From: Streptomyces sp. WMMC500
GTDB lineage: Bacteria > Actinomycetota > Actinomycetes > Streptomycetales > Streptomycetaceae
Direction: 5' to 3'
DNA length: 64,000 bases
NCBI RefSeq assembly: GCF_027497195.1
Contig: NZ_CP114905.1
Coordinates: 2,528,001 to 2,592,000, forward strand
Below, one piece after another: positions 19,849-27,933 of the stretch. The translations under genes and the position numbers were made by a program. Within the stretch, counting starts at the first letter, position 1; each line of letters begins with the position of its first letter. The notes under the pieces are model-generated. The model searched no databases and was not told the DNA's origin. It was given only the letters and a program-made list of their open reading frames with translations.

Positions 19849-21120
19849 ATGCTCCTCCGCTTCAGGATGGCCAATCACAGGTCGATCCGCGACGAGCACG
19901 AGCTGTCGATGATCGGTACGGAGTTCAACGAGGGCACAGCTCGTCACACCTCCCTGACCAGCAGGGGCCGCACCATCACGGCGCTGCCGGTGCTGGGCGT
20001 CTTCGGAGCGAACGCCTCTGGCAAGTCGAACTTGATCAGCGCCTTCCGCGCCATGCGCCAGGCGGCACTCAACTCATTCGCAGACTGGGCAAAACAGCCC
20101 GGCGCGGTCCCCAGGCAGCCGTTCAGACTGCAGCCCGCGTCCCAGGACGAGACGACCCTGTTCGAGGTGGACCTACTCCTGGGCCGCGATCAGATCCGCT
20201 ACACCTACGGCTTCGAGTTGTCCGACGAGCGCGTCGAAGCCGAGTGGTTGCATGCCTATCCGCAAGGCAAGCGCAACATCTGGTTCGACCGGGAGGCCCA
20301 CAGAGCGGAAGAAGGCGGAGAGGAGTTCGTCTTCAGAGGAACAGGGTTCAAGGGCCGCCGGGACGATCTCGTAGCCCTGACCCGTCCCAACGCGCTCTTC
20401 CTCTCTGTCGGGGCTACCCTGAACGACCCCCAGTTGTCAGCTGTGCACCGCTGGTTCGTGGACAACCTCTGGCTTATCACCCCGGATGCCGACATCTCCG
20501 CACGGTCCACCTACACCCAGAACCTACTGACACAGGCCCGGAATCCGAAGCACTACCACGACCGGATCGTCCGCATGCTCTCCGTCGCAGATCTCGGCCT
20601 CACCGGCATCGAGATCGACAAAGACCATGACGGAGTCAGGTTCCTTCACCGCGCCCAGGATGGCGGCGAGATCGCCATGGACTTCCTCACGGAGGAATCA
20701 CTGGGCACTCATGCTTGGTTCGCCTTCCTCGGACCTTTGCTCCGCGTGTTGGACACAGGGGCCACCTTGCTGGTCGACGAGCTGGACTCCAGCCTCCACC
20801 CCACGCTGGCTGCAGAGGTCGTTCGTCTCTTCCAGAGTCCCGAGTCCAATCCGCGCGGCGCGCAGCTCATCTTCACCACCCACGACGCTACGCTCCTGGG
20901 CAGCGCCGTCCTGGATCGCCCCCTTGACCGGGACCAGGTTTGGCTGACGACCAAGAAGCGTTCGGGCGAGACAGAGCTGTATGCCCTGACTGATGCCAAG
21001 CCACGCAAGGACGAGAACCTGGAGCGTGGCTACCTGCGGGGCCGTTACGGTGGGATCCCCCGGGTCACCGCAGGGGAGATCATGCGTGAGATGTCCCGGC
21101 AGGAGAAAGCAACAGCGTGA
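19849..21120 (+). CDS. AAA-family ATPase (ATP-binding, RloA/ABC-like), defence-associated
   Basis: This 423-residue SMC/ABC-like ATPase belongs to the AAA_15/AAA_21 group. The N-terminus MLLRFRMANHRSIRDEHELS is the standard first strand of these proteins. Walker A is GANASGKSN at 53-61, Walker B with its catalytic acid is LLVDELDSSLHP starting at 307, and the switch histidine is His345 in FTTHDATLL. No fused nuclease is present. GAGGAGG seven bases before the ATG at 19849 fixes the start; a GTG 15 bases upstream lies within that ribosome site. Its stop overlaps the next start as GTGA, so it is coupled to the RloB-like gene. Such ATPase-RloB pairs are known from restriction-linked loci, and ATPase-Toprim pairs include the PARIS phage-defence system. 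A sensor/ATPase role in abortive infection is inferred. Confidence 0.85.
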   Translation: MLLRFRMANHRSIRDEHELSMIGTEFNEGTARHTSLTSRGRTITALPVLGVFGANASGKSNLISAFRAMRQAALNSFADWAKQPGAVPRQPFRLQPASQDETTLFEVDLLLGRDQIRYTYGFELSDERVEAEWLHAYPQGKRNIWFDREAHRAEEGGEEFVFRGTGFKGRRDDLVALTRPNALFLSVGATLNDPQLSAVHRWFVDNLWLITPDADISARSTYTQNLLTQARNPKHYHDRIVRMLSVADLGLTGIEIDKDHDGVRFLHRAQDGGEIAMDFLTEESLGTHAWFAFLGPLLRVLDTGATLLVDELDSSLHPTLAAEVVRLFQSPESNPRGAQLIFTTHDATLLGSAVLDRPLDRDQVWLTTKKRSGETELYALTDAKPRKDENLERGYLRGRYGGIPRVTAGEIMREMSRQEKATA

Positions 21121-21929
21121 GCGCGCGGGGTGGACAACGGCGCAAGGGGGCGGCAAAGCGGCGCGGAACCATGGAGAGCAAGCGCCCGCTCGGGCCGCGG
21201 TCAGAAGGCAGAGACCGCCGGGAACGCGTGGTCTTCGTCGCCTGCGAGGGCGAGAGCACTGAGCCCGATTACCTGGACTACCTGAACAAAGAGTTCGGCG
21301 AGGGCGACACCACCAGAGTCCCCTTCCGGATCCACCCAATCGCAGAGTCGAACGGCATGCTGCCGACCGAGACGGTGGCCGCGATCCAGGGTCGCAGAGA
21401 GGACCCGGACGAGGGCTGGGTGCTGTTCGACAGGGACGGCACGGATCGCGACAACGACATCCAGCAGGCGATGAAGGAAGCGGCCGCGGCCGGCATCGAG
21501 GTCGCTTTCTCGCACCCTTCGTTCGACCTATGGCTGCTCCTTCATTTCCAAGCCTTCTCAGGGACACAAAGCGGCAGCAGCAAGGTAGTCGTCGAGAAGC
21601 TGCGGAGCGCTAAGGGCGCGGAAGCATTTCGGAACTACGACAAGCGCAACGACAAGAGCGTGAAGGGCGATCGACGCGCAGCGCTAGAGGGCAAGGAGAA
21701 GACCGCTGCTGCGAATGCCAAGGCTCTCGTCAACAGCTGCGAGTACGGGACCTGTCAGTTCAAGCACGCACGTTCACGGCCGAGGGACCGCGCACACGCC
21801 GCCCAGTCCACCGCCCAGTGGACCGCACGCTCAGGGCACGCACCGGGCTGTCCCGTTCTCAAGCGGGACCCGTCCACCGACGTCTGGCGGCTTCTTGCCT
21901 GCCTGGGCATCGTGCCGCACGCCAACTGA
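21117..21929 (+). CDS. rloB: RloB-like protein with Toprim-type motifs, putative defence nuclease
   Basis: This 270-residue protein matches the RloB family in order and spacing of motifs: VVFVACEGESTEPDYLDYL at about 38-56 (acidic Glu44/Glu46), VLFDRDGTD with Asp105 and Asp107, and SHPSFDLWLLLHF at 132-144. The glutamate plus DxD arrangement resembles Toprim metal-binding sites. The first about 35 residues are very basic, and a Cys/His-containing segment (CEYGTCQFKH) is near 205. The GTG start at 21117 overlaps the ATPase stop. By analogy with other ATPase/Toprim pairs it is the likely effector cutting RNA or DNA when the partner senses infection. Target and trigger are unknown. Confidence 0.82.
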   Translation: MSARGGQRRKGAAKRRGTMESKRPLGPRSEGRDRRERVVFVACEGESTEPDYLDYLNKEFGEGDTTRVPFRIHPIAESNGMLPTETVAAIQGRREDPDEGWVLFDRDGTDRDNDIQQAMKEAAAAGIEVAFSHPSFDLWLLLHFQAFSGTQSGSSKVVVEKLRSAKGAEAFRNYDKRNDKSVKGDRRAALEGKEKTAAANAKALVNSCEYGTCQFKHARSRPRDRAHAAQSTAQWTARSGHAPGCPVLKRDPSTDVWRLLACLGIVPHAN

Positions 21930-21965
21930 ACCTTGACGCAAGCGGCACCGCCCCCGAAGGCGCGT

Positions 21966-21992
21966 GAAACACACCACTTGGGGGTGTTTTTC
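21966..21992 (+). terminator. terminator after the RloB-like gene
   Basis: AAACACACC and GGGGGTGTTT form an imperfect stem around a short loop, followed by TTTTT. A U tract like this is uncommon in GC-rich actinomycete DNA and fits the foreign character of the island. Confidence 0.6.
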
Positions 21993-22293
21993 CCTGGTTG
22001 TTGACGATCCGATCCGAAGCACCATCAACCCTTGAACCGCACCGGAGCACTACTGAGCTTCTGAAGATACGGTGCAGTACAGCGTGCAGTCCCTGACATG
22101 ATATGTCGCGGAGTCATCTGCGCAGCCTCTCATGAGTACCCGGCGTGGTCTCAACCGATCCGGCACCGCACGTCGTCGATCAATTCTGTCCGTACGCGCC
22201 TCAGAGCCGGTCGAATGCCCACGATGTCCTCTACAGCCAGAAGAGCAACGGAGGGCACACATGGAAGGCGATGGCTGTCGGCGACGGGTGAAA
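21993..22293. other. stretch with no supported gene
   Basis: This 300-base segment lies between the RloB terminator and the IS21 left end. Short open frames exist on both strands, but none has an associated ribosome site with actinomycete codon bias, and I recognise no motif. It may be decayed island DNA. Confidence 0.4.
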
Positions 22294-22335
22294 TGTGGAC
22301 CGGTAGCGACGCTTGAAAGTTGACCCCCTCCAGGG

Positions 22336-22356
22336 GCCTGGCTCGTTGAGCCAGGC
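22336..22356 (+). repeat. perfect hairpin between IS left end and istA
   Basis: GCCTGGCTC and GAGCCAGGC form a 9-bp perfect stem with loop GTT. It ends 11 bases before the istA start. In IS elements such leaders can block read-through translation from outside promoters, but that role is only inferred here. Confidence 0.5.
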
Positions 22357-22367
22357 CGGGAGGATGG

Positions 22368-23618
22368 GTGATCAGCGTGGAGGACTGGGCGGAGATCCGC
22401 CGACTGCACCGGGCCGAGCAGATGCCGGTGCGAGCGATCGCGAGGAAGCTGGGCATCTCGAGGAACACCGTCCGCAGAGCGATCGCGGACGATGCCCCGC
22501 CGAAGTACCAGCGGGCGCCGAAGGGCTCGATCGTCGACGCGGTTGAGCCGCAGATCCGCCAGCTGCTGGAGCAGTGGCCGGAGATGCCCGCGACGGTGAT
22601 CGCGGAACGGATCGGGTGGGAACGCGGGCTGACAGTGCTCCAAGAGCGGGTGCGGGAACTGCGGCCGGCGTATCGTCCGGCCGATCCGGCCTCGCGGACG
22701 GTCTATGAGCCGGGCGAGCTGGCCCAGTGCGACTTGTGGTTCGCGCCGGCGGATGTCCCGCTGGGCTTCGGGCAGGTCGGGCGGCCGCCGGTGCTGGTGA
22801 TGGTGGCCGGCTACTCGCGGTGGATGACCGCCAGGATGCTGCCGTCGCGCTCGGCGGCCGACCTGATCGCCGGGCACTGGCGGCTGCTGACCGAGCTCGG
22901 CGCGGTGCCGCGGGTGCTGGTCTGGGACAACGAGGGAGCGGTCGGCTCCTGGCGATCCGGTGGGCCGCGGCTGACGGATGAGTTTGCCGCGTTCGCCGGG
23001 CTGCTGGGGGTGAAATTCCTGCTCTGCAGGCCGCGGGACCCGGAGGCGAAAGGGCTGGTGGAGCGGGCCAACGGCTATCTGGAGACCTCCTTCCTGCCTG
23101 GCCGGGTCTTCGCCTCGCCGGCGGACTTCAACATCCAGCTCGCTGACTGGCTGGCCAAGGCCAACAGGCGTGTTCACCGAACCTTGCAGGCTCGGCCCTC
23201 TGACCGGGTCGAAGCGGACCGGTCACGGATGCTGTCGCTGCCGCCGATCGCCCCACCGGGCTGGTGGAAGGCATCGCTGCGGCTGCCGCGGGATCACTAC
23301 GTCCGCCTCGATACCAACGACTACTCGGTGCACCCGGTGGCCGTCGGCCGCCGCATCGAGGTCACCGCCGATCTGGAGCAGGTCTTGGTGGCCTGCGACG
23401 GGGTCGAGGTCGCCCGCTATGCCCGCAGCTGGGCCAGACACCAGACCATCACCGACCCCGACCATGCCGCGGCCGCCGCCGCGGCCCGCGCCACCGCACG
23501 AGTGAGCAAGCAGACTCCGGCGGAGCTTACCGAGGTCGAGCAGCGGCCGCTGGAGTCTTACGACCGCATCTTCGGCGTCATCGACGGCGGACTTGCCACC
23601 GGCGAAGGAGCGGCCTGA
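22368..23618 (+). CDS. istA: IS21-family transposase IstA
   Basis: This 416-residue transposase has an N-terminal helix-turn-helix (IRRLHRAEQMPVRAIARKLG, then ISRNTVRRAI) followed by an integrase-type DDE core. The catalytic residues are Asp122 in QCDLWF, Asp187 in WDNEGA and Glu232 in GLVERANGYLE. The C-terminal Mu-like domain contains HYVRLDTNDYSVHPVAVGRRI, typical of IstA. The GTG at 22368 follows GGGAGG. The frame is complete, so the protein could be made, but transposition should fail without IstB. Confidence 0.93.
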   Translation: MISVEDWAEIRRLHRAEQMPVRAIARKLGISRNTVRRAIADDAPPKYQRAPKGSIVDAVEPQIRQLLEQWPEMPATVIAERIGWERGLTVLQERVRELRPAYRPADPASRTVYEPGELAQCDLWFAPADVPLGFGQVGRPPVLVMVAGYSRWMTARMLPSRSAADLIAGHWRLLTELGAVPRVLVWDNEGAVGSWRSGGPRLTDEFAAFAGLLGVKFLLCRPRDPEAKGLVERANGYLETSFLPGRVFASPADFNIQLADWLAKANRRVHRTLQARPSDRVEADRSRMLSLPPIAPPGWWKASLRLPRDHYVRLDTNDYSVHPVAVGRRIEVTADLEQVLVACDGVEVARYARSWARHQTITDPDHAAAAAAARATARVSKQTPAELTEVEQRPLESYDRIFGVIDGGLATGEGAA

Positions 23619-23947
23619 TGAGCACCGCGAAGACCACCAAGACCACGAAGAGCAGCCGTGACGTCTCCTCCGAGATCGCCTACCTGACCCGGGCATTGAA
23701 GGCGCCCGCCCTGCGCGATGTCGTCAGCCGACTCGCCGAACGTGTCCGGACCGAGGACTGGAGCCACGAGGAGCATCTCGCCGCCTGCCTGCAGCGGGAG
23801 GTCGCCGCCCGCGACTCCCACGGCGCTGAGGGCCGCATCCGCACCGCCCGCTTCCCCTCCCGCAAGAGCCGTTCCGAGGGCCTGAAAGCCGTTGGACACG
23901 CATCGAGTGGCACGGCGTGCCACCCCCCGCGACCCCGCGTGCACTGA
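23618..23947 (+). pseudogene. istB: truncated IS21 helper ATPase IstB
   Basis: The ATG overlaps the istA stop as ATGA, as in intact IS21 elements. The first about 85 residues (LTRALKAPALRDVVSRLAER, then EEHLAACLQREVAARDSHG and RIRTARFPSRKS) match the N-terminal IstB domain. After ARFPSRKS the family continues into the AAA ATPase domain; here the frame runs into unrelated sequence and stops at 109 residues. Walker A and Walker B are absent, against about 250 residues normally. A 17-base palindrome (23907-23923) lies just past the break. Confidence 0.85.
23907..23923. repeat. palindrome next to the istB break
   Basis: GTGGCACGGCGTGCCAC has 8-bp perfect arms around one base. It lies about 20 bases beyond the point where IstB similarity ends and is followed by a C run. 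It could be a deletion junction hotspot or a terminator of whatever lay there before. Confidence 0.4.
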
Positions 23948-24069
23948 GCCCAAAACGACGGTGCCATGCTGGAAATGCAGTTCACACAACTCCGCCGCCC
24001 CTGCTCGCCGTAGGAAGCAATCGCAGGAGCGGCGGATAGTCCTCGACCAGCTCTCACCGGGAGGTACGT

Positions 24070-24267
24070 GTGCCCAGTATGCACCCCACCGCTTCAGCGG
24101 ACGAACGCCCGCCCCGCACGCCCAAGGTAATCGCGGCGGCGCTGGCCACCGGCTACGTGGCCGGCTACACCGCTGCCTTCGAGAGCGGCACCACCGCGAC
24201 CGCGACCGCGGCCACGCAGGCCGCGGTCGGGGCGCTCGCCTGGCTCGTCTGGACCAAGCGCTACTGA
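24070..24267 (+). CDS. small protein of unknown function in the island
   Basis: This 65-residue protein starts at GTG 24070, five bases after GGGAGG, and ends just before a strong hairpin, so it looks like a real transcription unit. Residues 1-17 are polar with several prolines. Residues 19-40 (VIAAALATGYVAGYTAAFES) and 45-62 (ATQAAVGALAWLVW) are hydrophobic or amphipathic, ending in TKRY. It could be a small membrane or membrane-active protein. I do not recognise a family. It lies between the IS remnant and attR, and any link to the ATPase/RloB pair is unproven. Confidence 0.5.
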   Translation: MPSMHPTASADERPPRTPKVIAAALATGYVAGYTAAFESGTTATATAATQAAVGALAWLVWTKRY

Positions 24268-24283
24268 CACGTTCACCAACTCT

Positions 24284-24317
24284 GTGACCCCGCCGACCGG
24301 TTCGGCGGCGGGGTCAC
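24284..24317 (+). terminator. terminator after the small island gene
   Basis: GTGACCCCGCCG pairs with CGGCGGGGTCAC, a perfect 12-bp stem with a 10-base loop. It begins 16 bases after the stop codon of the small gene. Confidence 0.75.
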
Positions 24318-24753
24318 GGCTGAGCGAGGCGTCGGCCGGTGGTTTCAGCACCGAGGCCAGCGCTTTACGCCGCCTATGTAACTCTCCAGCGTTCCGCGTT
24401 CCAACGGGCTTCCACGACCTCACGGCATGAGTCAGCAGTCACAATCTCTGCACCGCGCTTCCGCGCGTCGTGCGGTGATGCGTTCGAGCGCCCGGGATAC
24501 GCCACGGAGCGAACCGTAGGAGGCGTGCACAGCGGCGAGCGGGAATCGACAATCCTCCCACCAGACGATCTACACCACAGACAGCCGCCCCCGACCAGCG
24601 TGAGTACACGATAGAACGATCACGTTACTACGCTGACCAGCAACTTCAAGTTGGCGTGGTCTCAGTGATGACGACCTGGAGCAAATCGTCAAAGACGCGT
24701 ACAGGCCCAGCAGCGGTAGGACTCGTTACGGACGCCGCTGAGCACACCTGCGT
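24318..24753. other. island stretch with no supported gene
   Basis: This segment is relatively AT-rich for the window and shows no convincing coding frame. A small palindrome CAACTTCAAGTTG lies near 24640. A 35-codon frame from ATG 24668 reads through into the repeated serine deaminase tail (VVNVVEC), which is a by-product of the att repeat. Confidence 0.4.
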
Positions 24754-24775
24754 GGTCAACGTCGTGGAGTGCTGA
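24754..24775. repeat. putative attR, copy of the serine deaminase 3' end
   Basis: Exact 22-base copy of 19528-19549, in the same orientation and including the stop codon. Sequence beyond it (AGAGCGCC) differs from that after the first copy (GGAAACC). DNA to the right returns to strong GC bias within about 200 bases. Confidence 0.75.
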
Positions 24776-24969
24776 AGAGCGCCGCCCCACGCTGCGGTTG
24801 TCCGTGATGGCAGGCGACTTGGAGCCGAGTCTCGTGCACGACCATTGCCCTTCGGGTCGCCGCAAGCGCATCATGCGCGTGAAATCGATTTCTTGGGCCG
24901 GATGGCCGGACCGTCGGCTCGTCGTGGCGGGCGAGGGACCAGGCAATCCACGAGGCAAAGGACTCGCAC

Positions 24970-26115
24970 GTGCATATCAGGCACCTCACATGGTCCACGT
25001 CACTGCGGACAGGCGTGCTCGCGGTGGCCCTGGCCGCCTCGCTCACCGCTCCGGCCGCCTCACAGCCGGCGCCCGGCGGCACCCCCGCGGGCCCGCCTTC
25101 GCCCGCCGAGCGGGTCGCCAAGCTGACCGGCCCCGACGCGATCAACGACACCATCGGCCGCTGGGAGGTCAAGGCCACCGACCTGGGCATCATGTGGGAC
25201 AACGGCCGCGGCCAGGTGCTCACCGCCTTCGGCGACACCCACGGGCTGGGCTGGACGGGCCCCGGCGGCGGCGTGGGCGACCCGGCCACCCTCGACTGGC
25301 GCTGCAACACGCTGGCCCGCAGCAGCGACCGCGACCTCGGCGACGGGATGACGTACACCAGCATGGCCGAGGACCGGCCCGGCCACGCCGGCGAGCTCCT
25401 CGACTGCCGGAAGTCCGGCAACGACGACAACGGCGAGGTCACCGTCATCCCGACCGCGGCGATCTCCGTGGGCGGGCGGCAGTACATCCACTACATGTCC
25501 GTGAACCACTGGGGTGAGCCCGGGCACTGGGAGACCAATTACGCCGGCATCGCCTACTCCGACGACAACGGCGAGACCTGGACGAAGGACCGCCGCGCCC
25601 GCTGGCAGAACACCCCAGCGTGGGACAACAAGTTCCAGATGGCCGCCATGGTGCGCGAGGACGGACACGTCTACCTCTACGGCACGCCGAACGGCCGCTA
25701 CGGGGACGTGCACCTCGCCCGCGTGCCCGAGCACCGGGTGCTGGAGCCGAAGGCGTACCGGTACTGGAACGGGCGTCACTGGGGCCGGGACCAGGCGGCC
25801 GCGGCGCCGGTGGCCGCCGACCCCGCCGGTGAACTGTCCGTTCAGTACAGCCGCTACCTCGGCAAGTGGGTGATGATGTACCTCAACGAGACCCGCAGGG
25901 CCATCGTCATGCGCACCGCGCCGGAGCAGACCGGACCGTGGGCGCCGGAGCAGATCGTGGCCCACGCCGATCAGTACCCCGGGCTCTACGGCTCGTACAT
26001 CCACCCGCGGTCCGCCGACTCCGGGAGTCCCTATCTGTACTTCACGATGTCGCAGTGGGATCCGTACAACGTGTACCTGATGCGGACCAGACTTTCCTCC
26101 GGCGACAAGCGCTGA
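24970..26115 (+). CDS. secreted DUF4185 protein (beta-propeller-like)
   Basis: This 381-residue protein starts at GTG 24970, seven bases after AAAGGA. Residues 1-35 form a Sec signal peptide (TGVLAVALAASLTAPAAS). The mature part matches the DUF4185 pattern: LGIMWDNGRGQVLTAFGDTH, then a long run of Trp/Tyr/Asp repeats such as GIAYSDDNGETWTK and VYLYGTPNGRYGD, ending YLYFTMSQWDPYNVYLMRT. The repeats suggest a five-bladed propeller like those of GH43 or sialidase enzymes, but no catalytic triad can be assigned. It is the first gene after the island and fits the polysaccharide-degrading neighbourhood. Confidence 0.85.
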   Translation: MHIRHLTWSTSLRTGVLAVALAASLTAPAASQPAPGGTPAGPPSPAERVAKLTGPDAINDTIGRWEVKATDLGIMWDNGRGQVLTAFGDTHGLGWTGPGGGVGDPATLDWRCNTLARSSDRDLGDGMTYTSMAEDRPGHAGELLDCRKSGNDDNGEVTVIPTAAISVGGRQYIHYMSVNHWGEPGHWETNYAGIAYSDDNGETWTKDRRARWQNTPAWDNKFQMAAMVREDGHVYLYGTPNGRYGDVHLARVPEHRVLEPKAYRYWNGRHWGRDQAAAAPVAADPAGELSVQYSRYLGKWVMMYLNETRRAIVMRTAPEQTGPWAPEQIVAHADQYPGLYGSYIHPRSADSGSPYLYFTMSQWDPYNVYLMRTRLSSGDKR

Positions 26116-26218
26116 CACGAAGCCCCGGACCGACCGGCTCCGCTACGCCGCCGGGAGTAGCGGCGGTGTCGCCCGCCGGCGGACGCGCCGCGCACCCGGT
26201 GCGCTCGATGCTGTCGGC

Positions 26219-27812
26219 ATGTCCGTTCGCACCCGAACCACCGTGCTCTGTCTGGCCGTTCTGTCCGTCCTCTCCCTCGTGGTCGCGCCCGTGCCGGCGG
26301 CCCCCGCCGCCGGCGCGGCGGGCGCGGACCCCACCCGTGTCCGGGTGGACGCCGGCCGGCTGCGCGGCGAGGTCGCCGGCGACGTCGTCCGGTTCGAGGG
26401 AGTGCCGTACGCCGAGCCCGGTCGGCACGCTGCGCTGGCGCGCCCCTCGTCCGCCGCAGCCGTGGCCGGGCGTGCGCGACGCGACCGCCCCCGGTCAGGC
26501 GTGTGCCCAGTCCTACGGGGGTCCCGGGGCGCCGGTCAGCGGCGGCGAGGACTGCCTGTACGCCAACGTCACCCGGCCGCTGCGGCCGAGCAGGAGCGGG
26601 CCGCTGCCCGTGATCGTCTGGATCCACGGCGGCGGCATGACGACCGGCGCGGGCTCCGACTACGACGCGACCCGCATGGTCACCGCGGGTGACGTGATCG
26701 TGGTCAGCGTCAACTACCGCCTCGGCGCACTGGGGTTCCTCTCCCAGCCGGCGCTGGACACCGAGGGCGCCGTCTCCGGCAACTACGGCCTGATGGACCA
26801 GACCCGGGCGCTGACGTGGGTGCGGCGCAACGCCGCGGCGTTCGGCGGCGATCCCGCGCGCGTCACGCTGGCCGGACAGTCGGCCGGTGCCCGCAGCGTC
26901 TGCGCCCACCTGGCCTCCCCGGCCTCCCGTGGCCTGTTCCAGCGCGCTGTCGTGCAGAGCGGCGCGTGCGCCAACCCGGTCATGACCAAGGCGGCCGCCG
27001 ACGCGAAGGGCGCACGGGCGACCCGTGAGGTGGGTTGTGCCGACGCCGCGGACGCCGCGGCCTGCCTGCGCCGGGCCCCGGTTGCCGACCTGCTCGGCAC
27101 CCTGGAGGGCGTCGGTGCACCGGTCACCGGAACACTCGCCGACGACGCCTGGGGGCCGGTCGCCGGCACGCCCTCCCTGCCGCGGCAGCCGGGCACGGCC
27201 CTGCGGCGCGGCTCGGCCGCCGGGATCCCGCTGCTGATCGGGAGCACCCGCGACGAGATGCGCTCCTTCGTGCCGTACGAGTACGACCTGTCCGGCAACC
27301 GGCTCACCGCCGAACGGTACGCCGGCGTCGTGGCCGAGACCTTCGGCGCCGACGGCGCGGCCGTGCTGGAGCGCTACCCTGCCGACGGCCATCCCAGCCC
27401 CGTCCTGACGCTGGCGAGCGTGCTCACCGACTGGGGCGGCCGGATCGGCGCCTGCCCGACGCTGGCCACCGCCGCGGTTGCGGCCCGGTACGCCCCGGTC
27501 TACGCGTACGAGCTGACCGAGGACAGCGGCGAGGTGATCGACGGGTTCCCCTTCGGCGCCCACCACGGCTCCGACGTGCCCTACCTGTTCGACGTGCCCT
27601 GGGCGGAGCCCGGTCCGGAGAGGCTGAGCGCCGCGATGGTCGGCTACTGGACCGCCTTCGCCCGCCACGGCGACCCGAACCGCCCCGGCCTGCCCGAGTG
27701 GCGCCCGGCGGGTGCCGGCGGGGAGCCCTCCGTGCTCGGGCTGTCCGGCACCGACATCGCCCCCACGCCCTTCGCGGCCGACCACGGGTGCGGCTTCTGG
27801 GCCCGCCGCTGA
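26219..27812 (+). pseudogene. type B carboxylesterase, frameshifted
   Basis: A secreted carboxylesterase/lipase family B gene is split between two reading frames. Frame one from ATG 26219 gives a signal peptide and DPTRVRVDAGRLRGEVAGDV, then FEGVPYAEP. From about 26417 the similarity continues in another frame as VGTLRWRAPRPPQPWPG. The family reads EPPVGxLRW there, so two bases appear missing. Downstream everything is intact to the stop at 27812: IVWIHGGGMTTGAGSDYD, the nucleophile GQSAGA (Ser codon at 26880), STRDEM with the acid, and GAHHGSDVPYLF with the histidine. It may be a recent mutation or a sequencing error; one repair would give about 530 residues. Confidence 0.8.
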
Positions 27813-27861
27813 CCCCGCGGACGCACGCCGCGGCCGGCGAGGAGTACGTCGAGGCGCCGCG

Positions 27862-27897
27862 CCGGCCGCCCCCGCACGTGGCGGCGGGGGCGGCCGG
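27862..27897. terminator. bidirectional terminator between convergent genes
   Basis: CCGGCCGCCCCCGC and GCGGGGGCGGCCGG form a perfect 14-bp stem around an 8-base loop. It sits between the ends of the esterase gene and the metalloprotease gene, and so could serve both. Confidence 0.75.
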
Positions 27898-27933
27898 TCA
27901 CGGCGACCGGGCGCCGGCTCGCGCCGGCCGGCC

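Larger units (their letters stand above)
22294..23890 (+). mobile_element. IS21-family insertion sequence, right end missing
   Basis: The left boundary is placed near TGTGGACCGGTAGCGACGC (22294), which has the TG start and the nearby TTGACCCCC sequence usual at IS21-family ends. A full istA follows, and istB overlaps it as ATGA but is cut after about 88 codons. No matching right inverted repeat is visible downstream. The element is therefore probably immobile. The left end position is estimated by eye. Confidence 0.7.
19528..24775. mobile_element. genomic island inserted at the 3' end of the serine deaminase gene
   Basis: The element is bounded by 22-bp direct repeats. It carries an AAA ATPase/RloB-like gene pair, an IS21-family remnant and a small unknown gene. 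By eye its DNA is less GC-rich and less biased at third codon positions than the flanks, and it contains long stretches without convincing genes. No integrase, excisionase or replication gene remains. It could have lost its integrase through the IS21 event and deletion, or be moved in trans. Confidence 0.65.

Noticed and set aside
22050..23177. A 375-codon minus-strand frame within the island
   Set aside because: It is antisense to istA, Arg/Pro-rich and without a recognisable motif; the DDE residues are in the plus-strand frame.
19550..24775. Island inserted at a tRNA gene
   Set aside because: No cloverleaf-like sequence is seen at either end; the repeat is the 3' end of the serine deaminase coding sequence.
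24668..24775. A 35-codon gene ending in VVNVVEC
   Set aside because: Its end is the duplicated tail of the serine deaminase gene, and its beginning has no ribosome site or coding bias.
24776..24969. Possible short gene encoding a Lys/Arg/Trp-containing peptide before the DUF4185 gene
   Set aside because: The frame runs into the DUF4185 gene in another phase, has no ribosome site and no recognisable motif.
26219..27812. Two separate genes in place of one esterase gene
   Set aside because: The two frames give consecutive parts of a single carboxylesterase domain with a clean junction at EP/VG, so a frameshift is the better reading.
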